This document shows, piece after piece, positions 43,637 to 53,199 of a stretch of 64,000 nucleotides of DNA. Numbering within the stretch: position 1 is the stretch's first letter; the number at the start of each line of letters is the position of its first letter. Source of the DNA: CAIJNA01 sp964516815. GTDB taxonomy: Bacteria > Campylobacterota > Campylobacteria > Campylobacterales > Arcobacteraceae. The notes beneath the pieces were generated by a model. That model did not search any database. It was not told the DNA's origin and saw only the letters and a program-made list of their open reading frames with translations. The translations under genes were made by a program, and so were the position numbers. The DNA is taken from positions 62,001 to 126,000 of the forward strand of contig CAZEXK010000001.1 of the NCBI GenBank assembly GCA_964516815.1. The letters run 5' to 3'.

Positions 43637-44953
43637 ATGAAATTTTCAAAATGTTTTATAAAGACAGTAAAAGATGCTCCTAGTGATGCTATATTACCAT
43701 CTCATAAATATTTGTTAAAAGGTGGTTTTGTATCTCAAGATGGTGCTGGGTTATATAATTACTTGCCTTTAGGAAAAATTGTATTAGAAAAAATAAAAAA
43801 TATAGTAAAACAAGAGCTTGATAATATTTCATGTAATGAAGTACAATTGAGTTTTGTAACACCTTTAAAACTTTGGCAAGAAAGTGGTAGATCAGAAAGT
43901 ATGGATAAAGAAATGCTTAGATTTAAAGATAGAAAAGATAATTCTTATGTATTAAGTCCTACAAATGAAGAAGCTATGGTTAATTTAGTAAGATCCAGAG
44001 TAAATTCGTACAAAGATTTACCATTGAATTTATATCAAATAAATACAAAGTTTAGAGATGAAGCAAGACCAAGATTTGGAATATTAAGAGCAAGAGAGTT
44101 TTTAATGAAAGATGCATATTCATTTCATGATAGTGTTGAAGATATGAATAGAGAATTTAGAGTTATGCAAGCAACTTATAGTAAGATTTTTACTAGACTA
44201 GGACTTGAATTTAGAGTTGTTCAAGCTGATTCTGGAGCAATTGGTGGAAATGGTAGTAAAGAATTCCATGTTATTGCAAATAGTGGAGAAGATACTATTG
44301 TTATATGCCAAAGTTGTGAATATGGAGCAAATATAGAAACAATTTTTAAAGATAAAAATGAAGTAGAATTATTAAATAACTTAAGCTATGAGCAATTACA
44401 AGAAAAAGATTTAGCGCAAAAATGTACTTGTGGATCTAAACTATATTTTAAAAAAGGCATAGAAGTTGGTCATATCTTTCAACTTAATGATAAATATACA
44501 AGCCCTTTAAAAGCTACTTTTTTAGATAAAAATGGAAAAACACAAAATATAATTATGGGTACATATGGTATTGGAATTTCAAGGCTAATTGCAGCAATAA
44601 TCGAACAAAATCATGATGAAAAAGGATGTATTTGGACAAAAAATACAAGTCCTTATCTTTGTGAAGTTATTGTATCAAATACAAAAAAACAAGATGAACT
44701 AGATACTGCACTTGATATATATAAAGAACTAAAAGCAAATAATATTTCAACATTAATAGATGATAGAATAAAACAAAGCTATGGATTTAAAATGAAAGAC
44801 TTTGAACTTTTAGGTTTTTTATATGCAATTGTGGTTGGGAAAAAACTACAAGAAGGAATAGTAGAAGTTATAAATAGAAAAACATCTGAGACAACAAGTA
44901 TGAAAGTATCTGAAGTAATTAGTTTTATTAAAAGTGAGCTTGAGAAGTTATGA
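43637..44953 (+). CDS. proS: Prolyl-tRNA synthetase lacking the INS editing domain
   Basis: The 438-residue class II synthetase has motif 1 at LPLGKIVLEKI, motif 2 TKFRDEARPRFGILRAREFLMKDAYSFH (residues 138-164), GTYGIGISRL (motif 3) and the anticodon-binding C-terminal domain. Bacterial ProRS is usually about 570 residues with a 180-residue INS domain that removes mischarged alanine. Here only about 60 residues separate GSKEFHV (residues 206-212) from KGIEVGHIFQL (residue 273), and they hold Cys224, Cys227, Cys263 and Cys265. A zinc knuckle is suspected. Trans-editing would have to be supplied by another protein; none is visible in the window. Confidence 0.93.
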   Translation: MKFSKCFIKTVKDAPSDAILPSHKYLLKGGFVSQDGAGLYNYLPLGKIVLEKIKNIVKQELDNISCNEVQLSFVTPLKLWQESGRSESMDKEMLRFKDRKDNSYVLSPTNEEAMVNLVRSRVNSYKDLPLNLYQINTKFRDEARPRFGILRAREFLMKDAYSFHDSVEDMNREFRVMQATYSKIFTRLGLEFRVVQADSGAIGGNGSKEFHVIANSGEDTIVICQSCEYGANIETIFKDKNEVELLNNLSYEQLQEKDLAQKCTCGSKLYFKKGIEVGHIFQLNDKYTSPLKATFLDKNGKTQNIIMGTYGIGISRLIAAIIEQNHDEKGCIWTKNTSPYLCEVIVSNTKKQDELDTALDIYKELKANNISTLIDDRIKQSYGFKMKDFELLGFLYAIVVGKKLQEGIVEVINRKTSETTSMKVSEVISFIKSELEKL

Positions 44954-45420
44954 TTTATTTTTTAGTATATTTATTTTTAGAAGTTATGATTAGCTCATAT
45001 TTTGCTTCACTATTTGGTGGGTTTTTAACTTTTATATTTATAATCAGTTCTGCAATTGTAGGAATAGTTCTATTAAAAAATTTTAACTACTCTTTAAAAC
45101 AAAATATAAACGACTTAAGTCAGGGTAAAATTACTCAAGAAGAATTTACTAAAACAAATATGTCAAAAGCATTGGGAGCTATCTTACTTATAGTTCCTGG
45201 ATTTTTTACAGATATAATAGGTTTGCTTTTACAATTTGGAATTTTAACTATGATATTGGGGAAAATATTTACTTTAAAATCACAAAACAACTACACAAGT
45301 CCAAGAGCACATACAAGCGCAAATAATTTTACATACGATAAAAATAAAAATATTGACAATGATATAATTGATGTAGAAATCATAGAAATCGATAATGAAA
45401 ATAAAAATAGGGACAAATAA
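44950..45420 (+). CDS. fxsA: FxsA-family membrane protein
   Basis: The 156-residue protein has hydrophobic segments at about residues 1-45 and 75-106. It carries the FxsA core GKITQEEFTKTNMSKALGAILLIVPGFFTDIIGLLLQF (about residues 60-95), with the conserved LLIVPGFFTDIIG. In enterobacteria FxsA suppresses F-exclusion of phage T7; its normal role is unknown. It overlaps proS by 4 bases and hemC by 1 base, and the same position between proS and hemC holds a membrane protein in Campylobacter. Confidence 0.85.
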   Translation: MIYFLVYLFLEVMISSYFASLFGGFLTFIFIISSAIVGIVLLKNFNYSLKQNINDLSQGKITQEEFTKTNMSKALGAILLIVPGFFTDIIGLLLQFGILTMILGKIFTLKSQNNYTSPRAHTSANNFTYDKNKNIDNDIIDVEIIEIDNENKNRDK

Positions 45421-46379
45421 TGCAAAAAATTATAATTGCAACAAGAGCTAGTGATTTAGCACTTTGGCAAGCATATCACGTACAAAAAAAAATTCAACTA
45501 GCTTATCCAGATATAGAAATTATTTTAAATAAGATAACATCAAATGGTGATAAAATTTTAGATAAACCTTTAGCATTAATTGGTGGAAAAGGACATTTTA
45601 CAAAAGAACTAGAAGATGAGATGTTAAAAGGCAATGCAGATATTGCTGTACATAGCTTAAAAGATGTACCAACATATATGCCAAATGGCTTAGAAATAGC
45701 AGCAATTACAAAAAGACAAGATCAAAGCGATTTATTTTTATCTCATAAATACAAAACTTTACAAGATTTACCAAAAAATGCAATAGTAGGAACTACTAGT
45801 TTGAGAAGAAGAATGCAAATTTTAAAACTAAGGCCAGATTTAAAAGTAAAAGATCTAAGAGGAAATGTAAATACTAGACTTAGAAAATTAAAAGAAGATC
45901 AATACGATGCAATTATTCTAGCTTATATTGGACTTTATAGACTTGATTTACTAAAAGATGTTCCTTTTAGCCAAAAACTTTCGCTTGAACTTATGATTCC
46001 ACCTATGGGACAAGGAGCACTTGCCATCCAAGTAATCAGTTCAAATGAACATATAAAAAAAATAATACAATTATTAAATGATCAAGATACTTTTTTATGC
46101 TCACAAATTGAAAGAGATTTCATAAGCAAAATAGGTGCTTCATGTTCAGCTCCTGTAGCATGTAATGCAACAATAAATGACAATTTAATGACACTAACAT
46201 CTATGATTGGATATCCTAATGGTACAAATGTAGTGCAAAAATCATTGAGTGCTGATGTAAACAAATGTAAAGACCTAGGTATACTATTAGCACAAAGTAT
46301 GATTGACAATGGAATTTTAAGCATTTTAAAAAAAGCACAAGAAATAGCATTTAAAGATACAATAACGCAAAGAATTTAA
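45420..46379 (+). CDS. hemC: Hydroxymethylbilane synthase HemC
   Basis: HemC polymerises porphobilinogen in tetrapyrrole synthesis. The 319-residue protein has IATRASDLALWQAYHV (residues 5-20), HSLKDVPTYMP (near residue 79), GTTSLRRRMQI and DLRGNVNTRLRKL, and the dipyrromethane cofactor Cys in IGASCSAPVAC (near residue 240). Length is normal. The ATG overlaps the fxsA stop. Confidence 0.95.
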   Translation: MQKIIIATRASDLALWQAYHVQKKIQLAYPDIEIILNKITSNGDKILDKPLALIGGKGHFTKELEDEMLKGNADIAVHSLKDVPTYMPNGLEIAAITKRQDQSDLFLSHKYKTLQDLPKNAIVGTTSLRRRMQILKLRPDLKVKDLRGNVNTRLRKLKEDQYDAIILAYIGLYRLDLLKDVPFSQKLSLELMIPPMGQGALAIQVISSNEHIKKIIQLLNDQDTFLCSQIERDFISKIGASCSAPVACNATINDNLMTLTSMIGYPNGTNVVQKSLSADVNKCKDLGILLAQSMIDNGILSILKKAQEIAFKDTITQRI

Positions 46380-46411
46380 TAATTTATTCCAAAAAATAAT
46401 TAGGAAAAAAA

Positions 46412-47704
46412 ATGGATACAAAAGACGAACTTTTTAAACAAGAATCGTTGTTATATCACAAGTCAAGAAGTGCATATGATACAAATGGTAAAACAGGAAC
46501 TTCACTCACTAAACAGTGTAACACGACCAAAGAATTATCAATGGCTTACTCTCCAGGTGTTGCTTACGCATGTTTAGAAATAAATGAAGATAAACAAAAA
46601 GTATATGACTATACAAATAAAGGTAATTTAGTTGCAGTTATTAGTGATGGAACAGCTGTACTTGGATTAGGTGATATTGGGCATATGGCTTCAAAACCTG
46701 TAATGGAAGGTAAATGTGTATTATTTAAAAAATTTGCAAATGTTGATGCTGTTGATATACAACTAAATGTGCATGGTGTAGATGAGATTGTAAGTACTAT
46801 ACATTCCATATCAGATAGTTTTGGTGGGATTAATCTAGAAGATATAGCTGCTCCAAAATGTTTTGAAATTGAAGAAAAATTAAAAGAAAAATGTCAAATC
46901 CCTGTATTTCATGATGATCAGCATGGAACTGCTGTTATTACAACAGCTGGACTTTTAAATGTTTTAAAACTACATAATAAAAAAGCAAGCCAATTAAAAG
47001 TAGTAGTATTGGGTGCAGGAGCTGCTGGTATATCATGTGCTACTATGTATAGAAGTATTGGTGTTACTCATATAGTTATGTTAGATTCTAAAGGTGTGAT
47101 ACACGATAAAAGAAATGACTTAAATAAATATAAACAAGAATTTGCAATAAATACTAGCGATAGAACTATAGAAGATGCCCTTAAAAATTCTGATATGGTT
47201 TTAGGCCTAAGTAAGCCAGATATTATTACAAAAGAGATGGTAATATCTATGAATGAAAACCCAATAATATTTGCATGTTCAAATCCAAATCCAGAAATAA
47301 CGCCAGAACTAGCAAAAGATGCAAGATCTGATGTTATTATGGGTACAGGAAGAAGTGATTATGCAAATCAAGTAAACAATGTACTAGGTTTTCCTGCTAT
47401 TTTTAGAGGTGCATTAGATGTACAAGCAATCAAAATAACTGAAAACATGAAATTAGCAGCTTCAAGAGCCTTAGCCCAGTTAGCACAAGAAGAAGTACCA
47501 GATTATGTAAAAAAAGCACACAACAGAAAAGACATGATCTTTGGCAAAGAGTATATTATACCATCACCTTTTGATAAAAGAGTACTAGTATATGTAGCAT
47601 CAGAGGTCGCAAAAGTAGCTATTGAAGATAGTGTTGCTAATATTGAAGATTTTGATTTAGATGTATATAAAAGATACTTAAATGAACTTATTCAGAATAT
47701 ATAA
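46412..47704 (+). CDS. Malic enzyme (malate oxidoreductase)
   Basis: This 430-residue enzyme converts malate to pyruvate and CO2. It has the N-terminal MAYSPGVAYACL box (near residue 45), the metal site VFHDDQHGTAV (near residue 165), and an NAD(P)-binding VVVLGAGAAGISCA fold (near residue 199), plus the FACSNPNPEITPE segment. It lacks the C-terminal phosphotransacetylase domain of long bacterial forms. NAD or NADP use cannot be decided by eye. Confidence 0.9.
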   Translation: MDTKDELFKQESLLYHKSRSAYDTNGKTGTSLTKQCNTTKELSMAYSPGVAYACLEINEDKQKVYDYTNKGNLVAVISDGTAVLGLGDIGHMASKPVMEGKCVLFKKFANVDAVDIQLNVHGVDEIVSTIHSISDSFGGINLEDIAAPKCFEIEEKLKEKCQIPVFHDDQHGTAVITTAGLLNVLKLHNKKASQLKVVVLGAGAAGISCATMYRSIGVTHIVMLDSKGVIHDKRNDLNKYKQEFAINTSDRTIEDALKNSDMVLGLSKPDIITKEMVISMNENPIIFACSNPNPEITPELAKDARSDVIMGTGRSDYANQVNNVLGFPAIFRGALDVQAIKITENMKLAASRALAQLAQEEVPDYVKKAHNRKDMIFGKEYIIPSPFDKRVLVYVASEVAKVAIEDSVANIEDFDLDVYKRYLNELIQNI

Positions 47705-47870
47705 CTAACTTGCTATTAAAAAAGTTACAAATTATGTACATATAATATATATATTAGCTTAAAATTGTCATCAAAAGATACTTCTTATCTTATTTTAAGT
47801 GTATATTAAGATTTATGCAGTAATATGGTGATACAACATTGCGTTAGTAATATTTACAATGCAATTGTTA

Positions 47871-47884
47871 AAATTTCGAAATTT
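47871..47884. promoter_or_regulatory. Palindrome in the porin leader
   Basis: AAATTTCGAAATTT is a perfect 14-base palindrome 20 bases before the porin ATG, inside a 200-base non-coding leader that ends in AAAAAGGAAAAC. It could be an operator or an mRNA hairpin. In DNA this AT-rich such a palindrome can arise by chance. Confidence 0.35.
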
Positions 47885-47904
47885 AAACAAAAAAAGGAAA
47901 ACAA

Positions 47905-49002
47905 ATGACAAAAATGATTAAAATGAGCCTAGTTGCTGCGGTTGCAGTAGCAGGTTTAGCTACAACTTCTACAGCTGCTGGATTTACAACTTCAGGATCT
48001 GTTTCTTATAAAATGGAAAAAACGAGTGGAGATAGAGGTGAGGATGCATCTGCTGAGAATGATTTAAAAAATGAAGCACAACATGATATTGATTATAAAT
48101 TTAATTTATCTTCTAAAGTAAATGATAACTTAACTGCTAAGTTAAGAGTAGTTGATATGAGGGATGATGATACTGATACAGATGATACAAAAAACGCTTC
48201 TACATTAGGTGCTAATGTTGACAGAGCTTTCTTTACTTATGCTAAAGATGGTTTAAAAGCAGATTTTGGTTTAATGGCAACTCCTTTTACAGATGGTGAT
48301 AGAGCTGATGGTGTTATTGTATCTAAAGATTTAGGTGCTGCTACTATTGTAGCTGGTTACCTTTATACTACTGCTGCAAGTAATGAAAACGAAGTAATGT
48401 TTGCAGGTGTTAAAGGTAAAGCTGCAATGTTAGGTTATCATGTTGCAATGGCTCAAGTTAAAGATGCTATTACTAGTGATGATGAAGATTTAAGCGAACA
48501 AGTTGCTGTAGTTAATTTAGAAGCAGATCTTGGAGCTGTAACAGTTGCATTTGATTATGGTCAAAAAACTGGTATAGCTGATGATGCTGATAAGACAAAA
48601 AACCCTGATCAATCTCAAATGAAATTATCAGTTTCTGGTGAAGCAGGAATGATTTCTTATGGTTTAGCTTACGCTAAAAATGGAAAAGATGGTGGAGATG
48701 TTCAAATAGATGGTTCTGATTCTGCTGCTTCAACTATAAATTTAGGTGAAATGGTTTTAAATGAACAAGCTGGTGAAACAAGTGCTATTGAGCTTAACCT
48801 TGGTGTAGCTATTAATGAAACAAATTCTATCGATTTAGCTGTTGTTCAATTAAAAGATAAAGCTGGTGAAACTGCATTAGGTAAAGAAATTACTTACACA
48901 AATAAAATGGGTAAAAATTTCTCTACATCTGTAAGCTATTTGATGAATGATGATGTTTATGATGTTAATGAATTAGTATTAGCTGCAAAATATACTTTCT
49001 AG
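47905..49002 (+). CDS. Major outer-membrane porin
   Basis: The 365-residue protein has a classical signal peptide (MTKMIKMSLVAAVAVAGLATTSTAAG). An aspartate- and glycine-rich 16-strand-like barrel pattern follows, and the end is LVLAAKYTF, an aromatic C-terminus typical of trimeric porins. Base composition and codon choice (many GCT, GGT codons) stand out from its neighbours as is usual for a highly expressed gene. The ribosome site is AAAAAAAGGAAAA. Two terminators follow. It is of the Arcobacter major porin kind by general character; I cannot assign a specific name. Confidence 0.87.
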   Translation: MTKMIKMSLVAAVAVAGLATTSTAAGFTTSGSVSYKMEKTSGDRGEDASAENDLKNEAQHDIDYKFNLSSKVNDNLTAKLRVVDMRDDDTDTDDTKNASTLGANVDRAFFTYAKDGLKADFGLMATPFTDGDRADGVIVSKDLGAATIVAGYLYTTAASNENEVMFAGVKGKAAMLGYHVAMAQVKDAITSDDEDLSEQVAVVNLEADLGAVTVAFDYGQKTGIADDADKTKNPDQSQMKLSVSGEAGMISYGLAYAKNGKDGGDVQIDGSDSAASTINLGEMVLNEQAGETSAIELNLGVAINETNSIDLAVVQLKDKAGETALGKEITYTNKMGKNFSTSVSYLMNDDVYDVNELVLAAKYTF

Positions 49003-49025
49003 TTTTAACTAAAAAATATTATATT

Positions 49026-49056
49026 AAAAGCTTGAACTTTAGTTCAAGCTTTTTTT
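49026..49056 (+). terminator. Rho-independent terminator of the porin gene
   Basis: AAAAGCTTGAACT (49026-49038) pairs with AGTTCAAGCTTTT (from 49041) around TT and is followed by a T run: a 13-pair stem, 24 bases after the porin stop. Confidence 0.88.
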
Positions 49057-49066
49057 ATGCCTAAAA

Positions 49067-49104
49067 TAAAAAAGCGTAAGATAAAATTATCTTACGCTTT
49101 TTTT
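49067..49104. terminator. Bidirectional terminator between porin and cyclophilin genes
   Basis: AAAAGCGTAAGATAA (49070-49084) pairs exactly with TTATCTTACGCTTTT (49087-49101), flanked by A and T runs, between convergent genes. It can stop transcription from either side. Confidence 0.85.
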
Positions 49105-49119
49105 ATATAAAAATAAAGT

Positions 49120-49626
49120 TTATATATTTTCTAGTATCTCAACTTTATTTATTAAATCACCTTGTTTTATATTTTTTAATACTTCAAAGCTTTTTTCATC
49201 ATCATTTTGAATATTACCAAATACTGTATGACCTCCATCTAAATGAGGACAAGCAACAAAAGTTATAAAAAACTGACTTCCACCTGTATTTTTACCTGCA
49301 TGTGCCATTGATAACGAACCTACTTTATGTATTTGTTCTCCTAAATTTGTTTCACATTCAATAGCCCAATCAGGTCCTCCAGCTCCATTACCATCAGGAC
49401 AACCACCTTGTGCCATAAAACCATCTATTACTCTGTGAAAATTTAGTCCATCATAAAAGCCTTCTTTTACTAAAAAAACAAAGTTACTCACTGTATTAAT
49501 TGTACTTTGAGCTGTTAATTTAATAATAATATCACCTTTACTTGTACTAAACTTTGCATAAGCAAATTTTTTTATTTCTTCACTTGTGTATTCATATTTT
49601 TTTAATTGCGTATTTCCACCAAACAT
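49120..49626 (-). CDS. Cyclophilin-type peptidyl-prolyl cis-trans isomerase
   Basis: The 168-residue protein is a cytoplasmic cyclophilin with no signal peptide. Markers are FHRVIDGFMAQGGCPDGNGAGGP (near residue 59), LSMAHAGKNTGGSQFFIT (near residue 104) and HLDGGHTVFG (near residue 129). It is a protein-folding helper and ends in a terminator shared with the porin gene. Confidence 0.92.
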   Translation of the reverse strand: MFGGNTQLKKYEYTSEEIKKFAYAKFSTSKGDIIIKLTAQSTINTVSNFVFLVKEGFYDGLNFHRVIDGFMAQGGCPDGNGAGGPDWAIECETNLGEQIHKVGSLSMAHAGKNTGGSQFFITFVACPHLDGGHTVFGNIQNDDEKSFEVLKNIKQGDLINKVEILENI

Positions 49627-49665
49627 ATTTATCCTTAATTTTTTTGATATTGTAGCTAAATTTAC

Positions 49666-51507
49666 TTAATTAATTAATTCTTTTTTTTCAGGTGTTAAAT
49701 AATTTAATTTAACCATAGTGTCTACTATTTCTTTAAAAACAACTACAGCAGAGTTTGAAGCATAATAGTAATACCAAAATTTACCAGTACTTATAGGTTC
49801 ATTTACACTAACTCCTATAGTATATTTTGATGTTTTGTCATTAGCAAAACCATAAAAACTAGACATATATTTTCTTTTGTAACTACCACCTCTTGCCTTA
49901 TTAGCTGTACCAGTTTTACCTCCTATTTCTAAACCTTCAATATCTGTATTTTTACCAGTACCCTCTTTTACTGTATCTATTAAATAGTTTTTCATTATAT
50001 TTGCAGTTTTTTTAGAGATAACTTGAAGTGGTACATGTCTTAAATTACGCTTGGCTATCATTGGAGTAGAAATATATCCATCATTATTAAAAACACTATA
50101 AGCTTTTAATACTTGTATAAATGTAGTTCTCATACCTTGTCCATACGAAACTGTAGCTTTAAAGACATTATCCTTTTTCTTAGATTCTCCAGCACTAAGC
50201 TGATAAATGCTAGGCATTATGCCTTTTTTATCATAAGGTAAATCTATACCAGACTTTTCAACTAATCCAAATTGAGAATAACCTAATAATAAATTTTTGG
50301 CTTTTAATCTCTGTGCAATAATAAGTGTACCTATATTACTAGAATTTATAACTATATCTTTTAAATTTAAATAGTGTTTATCAAATTGATGATCGTCATG
50401 AATAGTCCAACGACCAATTTTAATTTTTCCTCTTTTGTATAAACCTTTTTTGTCTTTTTTTGTAAAATTGTGTGCAGATATTAGTTCTTTTGAATTTACA
50501 AGATTTTTATCAAGTGCAAGTGCAATTAAAATAGGCTTAATCACTGAACCTGGTTCAAAAGTTTGTTCAACTGCATTTACATTCAAATACTCTATTTCAT
50601 TTTGCTTTATAGAAGTTGGATTAAACCTATTTGACGATGCTAAAGAATATATTTTTCCAGTTTTACTTTCCATTATTGAGGCAATTATTTCTTTTGCTCC
50701 TAGCTTTTCTTTGTATTTATCTAAAATAATTTCTATATTTTTTTGAAGTTTTAATGGTATATTTAATTGTAAAGTTTTCCCATTTTTACTAGTTTGAATT
50801 TTTGAATTTTTATTAAATATAATATATGAATAAATATCTCTTTCTCCTTGTAAAAGGCCATTTCTTAGATGATTTAGTTCATCATTATAATACTTTTCTA
50901 ATCCTTTTTCTCCATTAACTCTTAACTTTAAATTTTTATTATTTCTTTTTCTAATATAACCAATAACGGGACTTAATGTATCTTTATATGGATACAATCT
51001 GGATTCTCCTGTTTCATATACATCAAGTCCAAATAATAACTTTGAACCATTAATCGTTATTTTTTTAAATACTTTTAATTTTCTTAATTTATAAGCTAAT
51101 AACTTTAAGTTTTTAGCTTGTCTTGAATCAATATTTTGGGATAAAATTAAAAATTTTTTTTTCTTTAATCGTGCATTCATTATTATTTTTCTTACTTTTT
51201 TTACATCATTATTACTATAAATTGAAAATAATTTAATAAATAATAGTATTTTATCTTTATGTAAAGATCTTGTATCAATACTAGCTGTATATATTTTTTT
51301 AGAGGTTGATATTTTAAAGTTATCTTTACTTAAAATATCTCCTCTTACTGCTAAATCAATTTTTTTAGTATTTAAAGATGGGATATTTCTTTTTTTATTA
51401 ATAGTATTTGAAATAGAATATATCAGTATTATTAGTGCAATAAATATAGTAAATATAGTAAAAAATATTTTTTTAATTCTATAATTATTATTTAAATTAT
51501 TTTTCAC
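49666..51507 (-). CDS. ftsI: Class B penicillin-binding protein, FtsI-like
   Basis: The 613-residue transpeptidase crosslinks septal peptidoglycan. It has a short cytoplasmic N-terminus and a single membrane helix (residues 14-33), a pedestal domain, and active-site motifs SVIK (S321-K324), SSN (389-391) and KTG (531-533). I chose GTG at 51507 because AAGG lies about 7 bases upstream; the ATG 16 codons earlier would overlap the divergent FtsW-like gene start. The PBP3 (division) assignment rests on pairing with an FtsW-like gene and on length. Confidence 0.85.
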   Translation of the reverse strand: MKNNLNNNYRIKKIFFTIFTIFIALIILIYSISNTINKKRNIPSLNTKKIDLAVRGDILSKDNFKISTSKKIYTASIDTRSLHKDKILLFIKLFSIYSNNDVKKVRKIIMNARLKKKKFLILSQNIDSRQAKNLKLLAYKLRKLKVFKKITINGSKLLFGLDVYETGESRLYPYKDTLSPVIGYIRKRNNKNLKLRVNGEKGLEKYYNDELNHLRNGLLQGERDIYSYIIFNKNSKIQTSKNGKTLQLNIPLKLQKNIEIILDKYKEKLGAKEIIASIMESKTGKIYSLASSNRFNPTSIKQNEIEYLNVNAVEQTFEPGSVIKPILIALALDKNLVNSKELISAHNFTKKDKKGLYKRGKIKIGRWTIHDDHQFDKHYLNLKDIVINSSNIGTLIIAQRLKAKNLLLGYSQFGLVEKSGIDLPYDKKGIMPSIYQLSAGESKKKDNVFKATVSYGQGMRTTFIQVLKAYSVFNNDGYISTPMIAKRNLRHVPLQVISKKTANIMKNYLIDTVKEGTGKNTDIEGLEIGGKTGTANKARGGSYKRKYMSSFYGFANDKTSKYTIGVSVNEPISTGKFWYYYYASNSAVVVFKEIVDTMVKLNYLTPEKKELIN

Positions 51508-51540
51508 TAAAGTACCTTTTATTTTTTGGTATAATATTAA

Positions 51541-52767
51541 ATGAATTTTATCCAAAAATATATTAAACCTATTATTTCAACATCCAAACCTGATTATACT
51601 TTATTTTTATTATCTTCTTTTTTAATTATAGTTGGAATTATATTTTCATATTCACTATCAATATTTACCGTTGATTTTTATGATTATTCTCAGTATCATT
51701 TTTTTGTAAGACAAGCTGGTGTTGGTTTAATTTCTATATTTATCATGTGGACTTTAGCACATATAAAACCAGATGTATTATTTCAAACGTTCAAAATTGG
51801 ATGGTTATTATTTGGCTTATTTTTTATTCTAATGATATTAATGAATTTTCTTCCAGCATCTATGGTTACACAATCAGGTGGTGCAAATAGGTGGATTAGA
51901 TTACCCGGATTTTCACTTTCTCCTGTAGAGTTTTTTAAAATAGGATTTATATATTTTTTATCTTCATCATTTTATAGAAAATTTTTAGGATTAAGTAAGG
52001 TTACTTTTTTTGAAGAAATTAAATTATTAGTACCTTATGTAGTTGTTTTTGCCGTTGTTGTCTTTTTGATAGCATTTTTACAAAAAGATTTAGGTCAAGT
52101 TGTACTTTTAGGTACAATTTTATTTATATTATTAATTTTTGCTAATAGATCAGCAAAAATATTTGTAAGCATGATTACTATTGCAATTTTAGGCGTTACT
52201 GCTCTTATAATTCAAGCACCTCATAGAATAAACAGATTACAATCTTGGTGGTCTAGCATACAAGATAGTGTTTTGGAGTTCTTGCCTACTTATTTAGAAA
52301 CTATATTACGAGTAAAAGATTTTCCTGAACCCTATCAAGTTTCGCATTCTTTAAATGCAATGTATCATGGAGGATGGTTTGGTGTTGGTTTGTCCAATGG
52401 CTCATTAAAACTAGGTTTTTTATCTGAAGTTCACACGGATTTTGTATTAGCTGGTATAACAGAAGAGATAGGCTTACTTGGTTTATTATTTATTATTACA
52501 ATATTTTTTATTATAATATTTAGGATTATGAGAATAAGCAGAAGAATTACAAATTCAAAGTATCATCTATTTACATTAGGTATTGCTCTTATGATAAGTA
52601 TTGCTTTTTTAATAAACTCTTACGGAATATCTGGAATAATACCTATAAAAGGTATAGCAGTTCCATTTTTGTCATATGGTGGTAGTTCTATTTTATCTTT
52701 GGGAATTGCAATAGGTTTAGTTTTGTCAATTAGCAATGAAATTATTCTAGACAACAAACAAACATAA
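51541..52767 (+). CDS. ftsW: SEDS-family glycosyltransferase, FtsW-like
   Basis: SEDS proteins polymerise glycan strands with a partner class B PBP. The 408-residue protein has about ten membrane helices and the family motifs GGANRWIRLPGFSLSPVEFFKI (near residue 116), a FLQKDLGQ loop (near residue 179), HTDFVLAGITEEIGLLG and a C-terminal FLSYGGSSI (near residue 379). It diverges from the FtsI-like gene by 33 bases, supporting a paired function. RodA is the alternative; I did not see a second copy. Confidence 0.87.
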   Translation: MNFIQKYIKPIISTSKPDYTLFLLSSFLIIVGIIFSYSLSIFTVDFYDYSQYHFFVRQAGVGLISIFIMWTLAHIKPDVLFQTFKIGWLLFGLFFILMILMNFLPASMVTQSGGANRWIRLPGFSLSPVEFFKIGFIYFLSSSFYRKFLGLSKVTFFEEIKLLVPYVVVFAVVVFLIAFLQKDLGQVVLLGTILFILLIFANRSAKIFVSMITIAILGVTALIIQAPHRINRLQSWWSSIQDSVLEFLPTYLETILRVKDFPEPYQVSHSLNAMYHGGWFGVGLSNGSLKLGFLSEVHTDFVLAGITEEIGLLGLLFIITIFFIIIFRIMRISRRITNSKYHLFTLGIALMISIAFLINSYGISGIIPIKGIAVPFLSYGGSSILSLGIAIGLVLSISNEIILDNKQT

Positions 52768-52784
52768 ACAAAATAAAGTTAACT

Positions 52785-53183
52785 TTAACCTTTTACGTCA
52801 GGTGAAGTAACTACAGATAACCATCTTAGAACAAATAAGAAAACTAAAACTCCCGAGAAAATAATAATATGCGAATTTACACTATTTGCAAATATTTCAC
52901 TTATTCCTGAGAATTTTTCATTATTTATTTTTACAACATTAATAATAAATTCTCTTAAAGTCAGTATTATAATTGTATCAATCAATATTCTTATTTTTAT
53001 TCTTTTTTTTTGTAAAAAATCAGATATAACTCTAACTATTTCAAAAAATATTATAAAATACAACAAACCAATAATAACTGTTATCATATTGTCTGTGCTC
53101 ATTGCATAAATAAATAATATTGAAGCAACAATAATTTCTATATAAAATTTCTCATAAAAAAAACTCTTTAAATTTGCCATCAT
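52785..53183 (-). CDS. PsiE-family inner-membrane protein
   Basis: The 132-residue protein has four hydrophobic helices with short polar loops and shows the PsiE pattern with a central LREFIINVV and a late FVLRWLSVVTSP. The family was named for phosphate-starvation induction in E. coli; its role is unknown. It is the last of four minus-strand genes (ctpA-purC-RHH-psiE), 16 bases after the RHH-like gene. Confidence 0.75.
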   Translation of the reverse strand: MMANLKSFFYEKFYIEIIVASILFIYAMSTDNMITVIIGLLYFIIFFEIVRVISDFLQKKRIKIRILIDTIIILTLREFIINVVKINNEKFSGISEIFANSVNSHIIIFSGVLVFLFVLRWLSVVTSPDVKG

Positions 53184-53199
53184 ATTCCTTTTTTAATTA

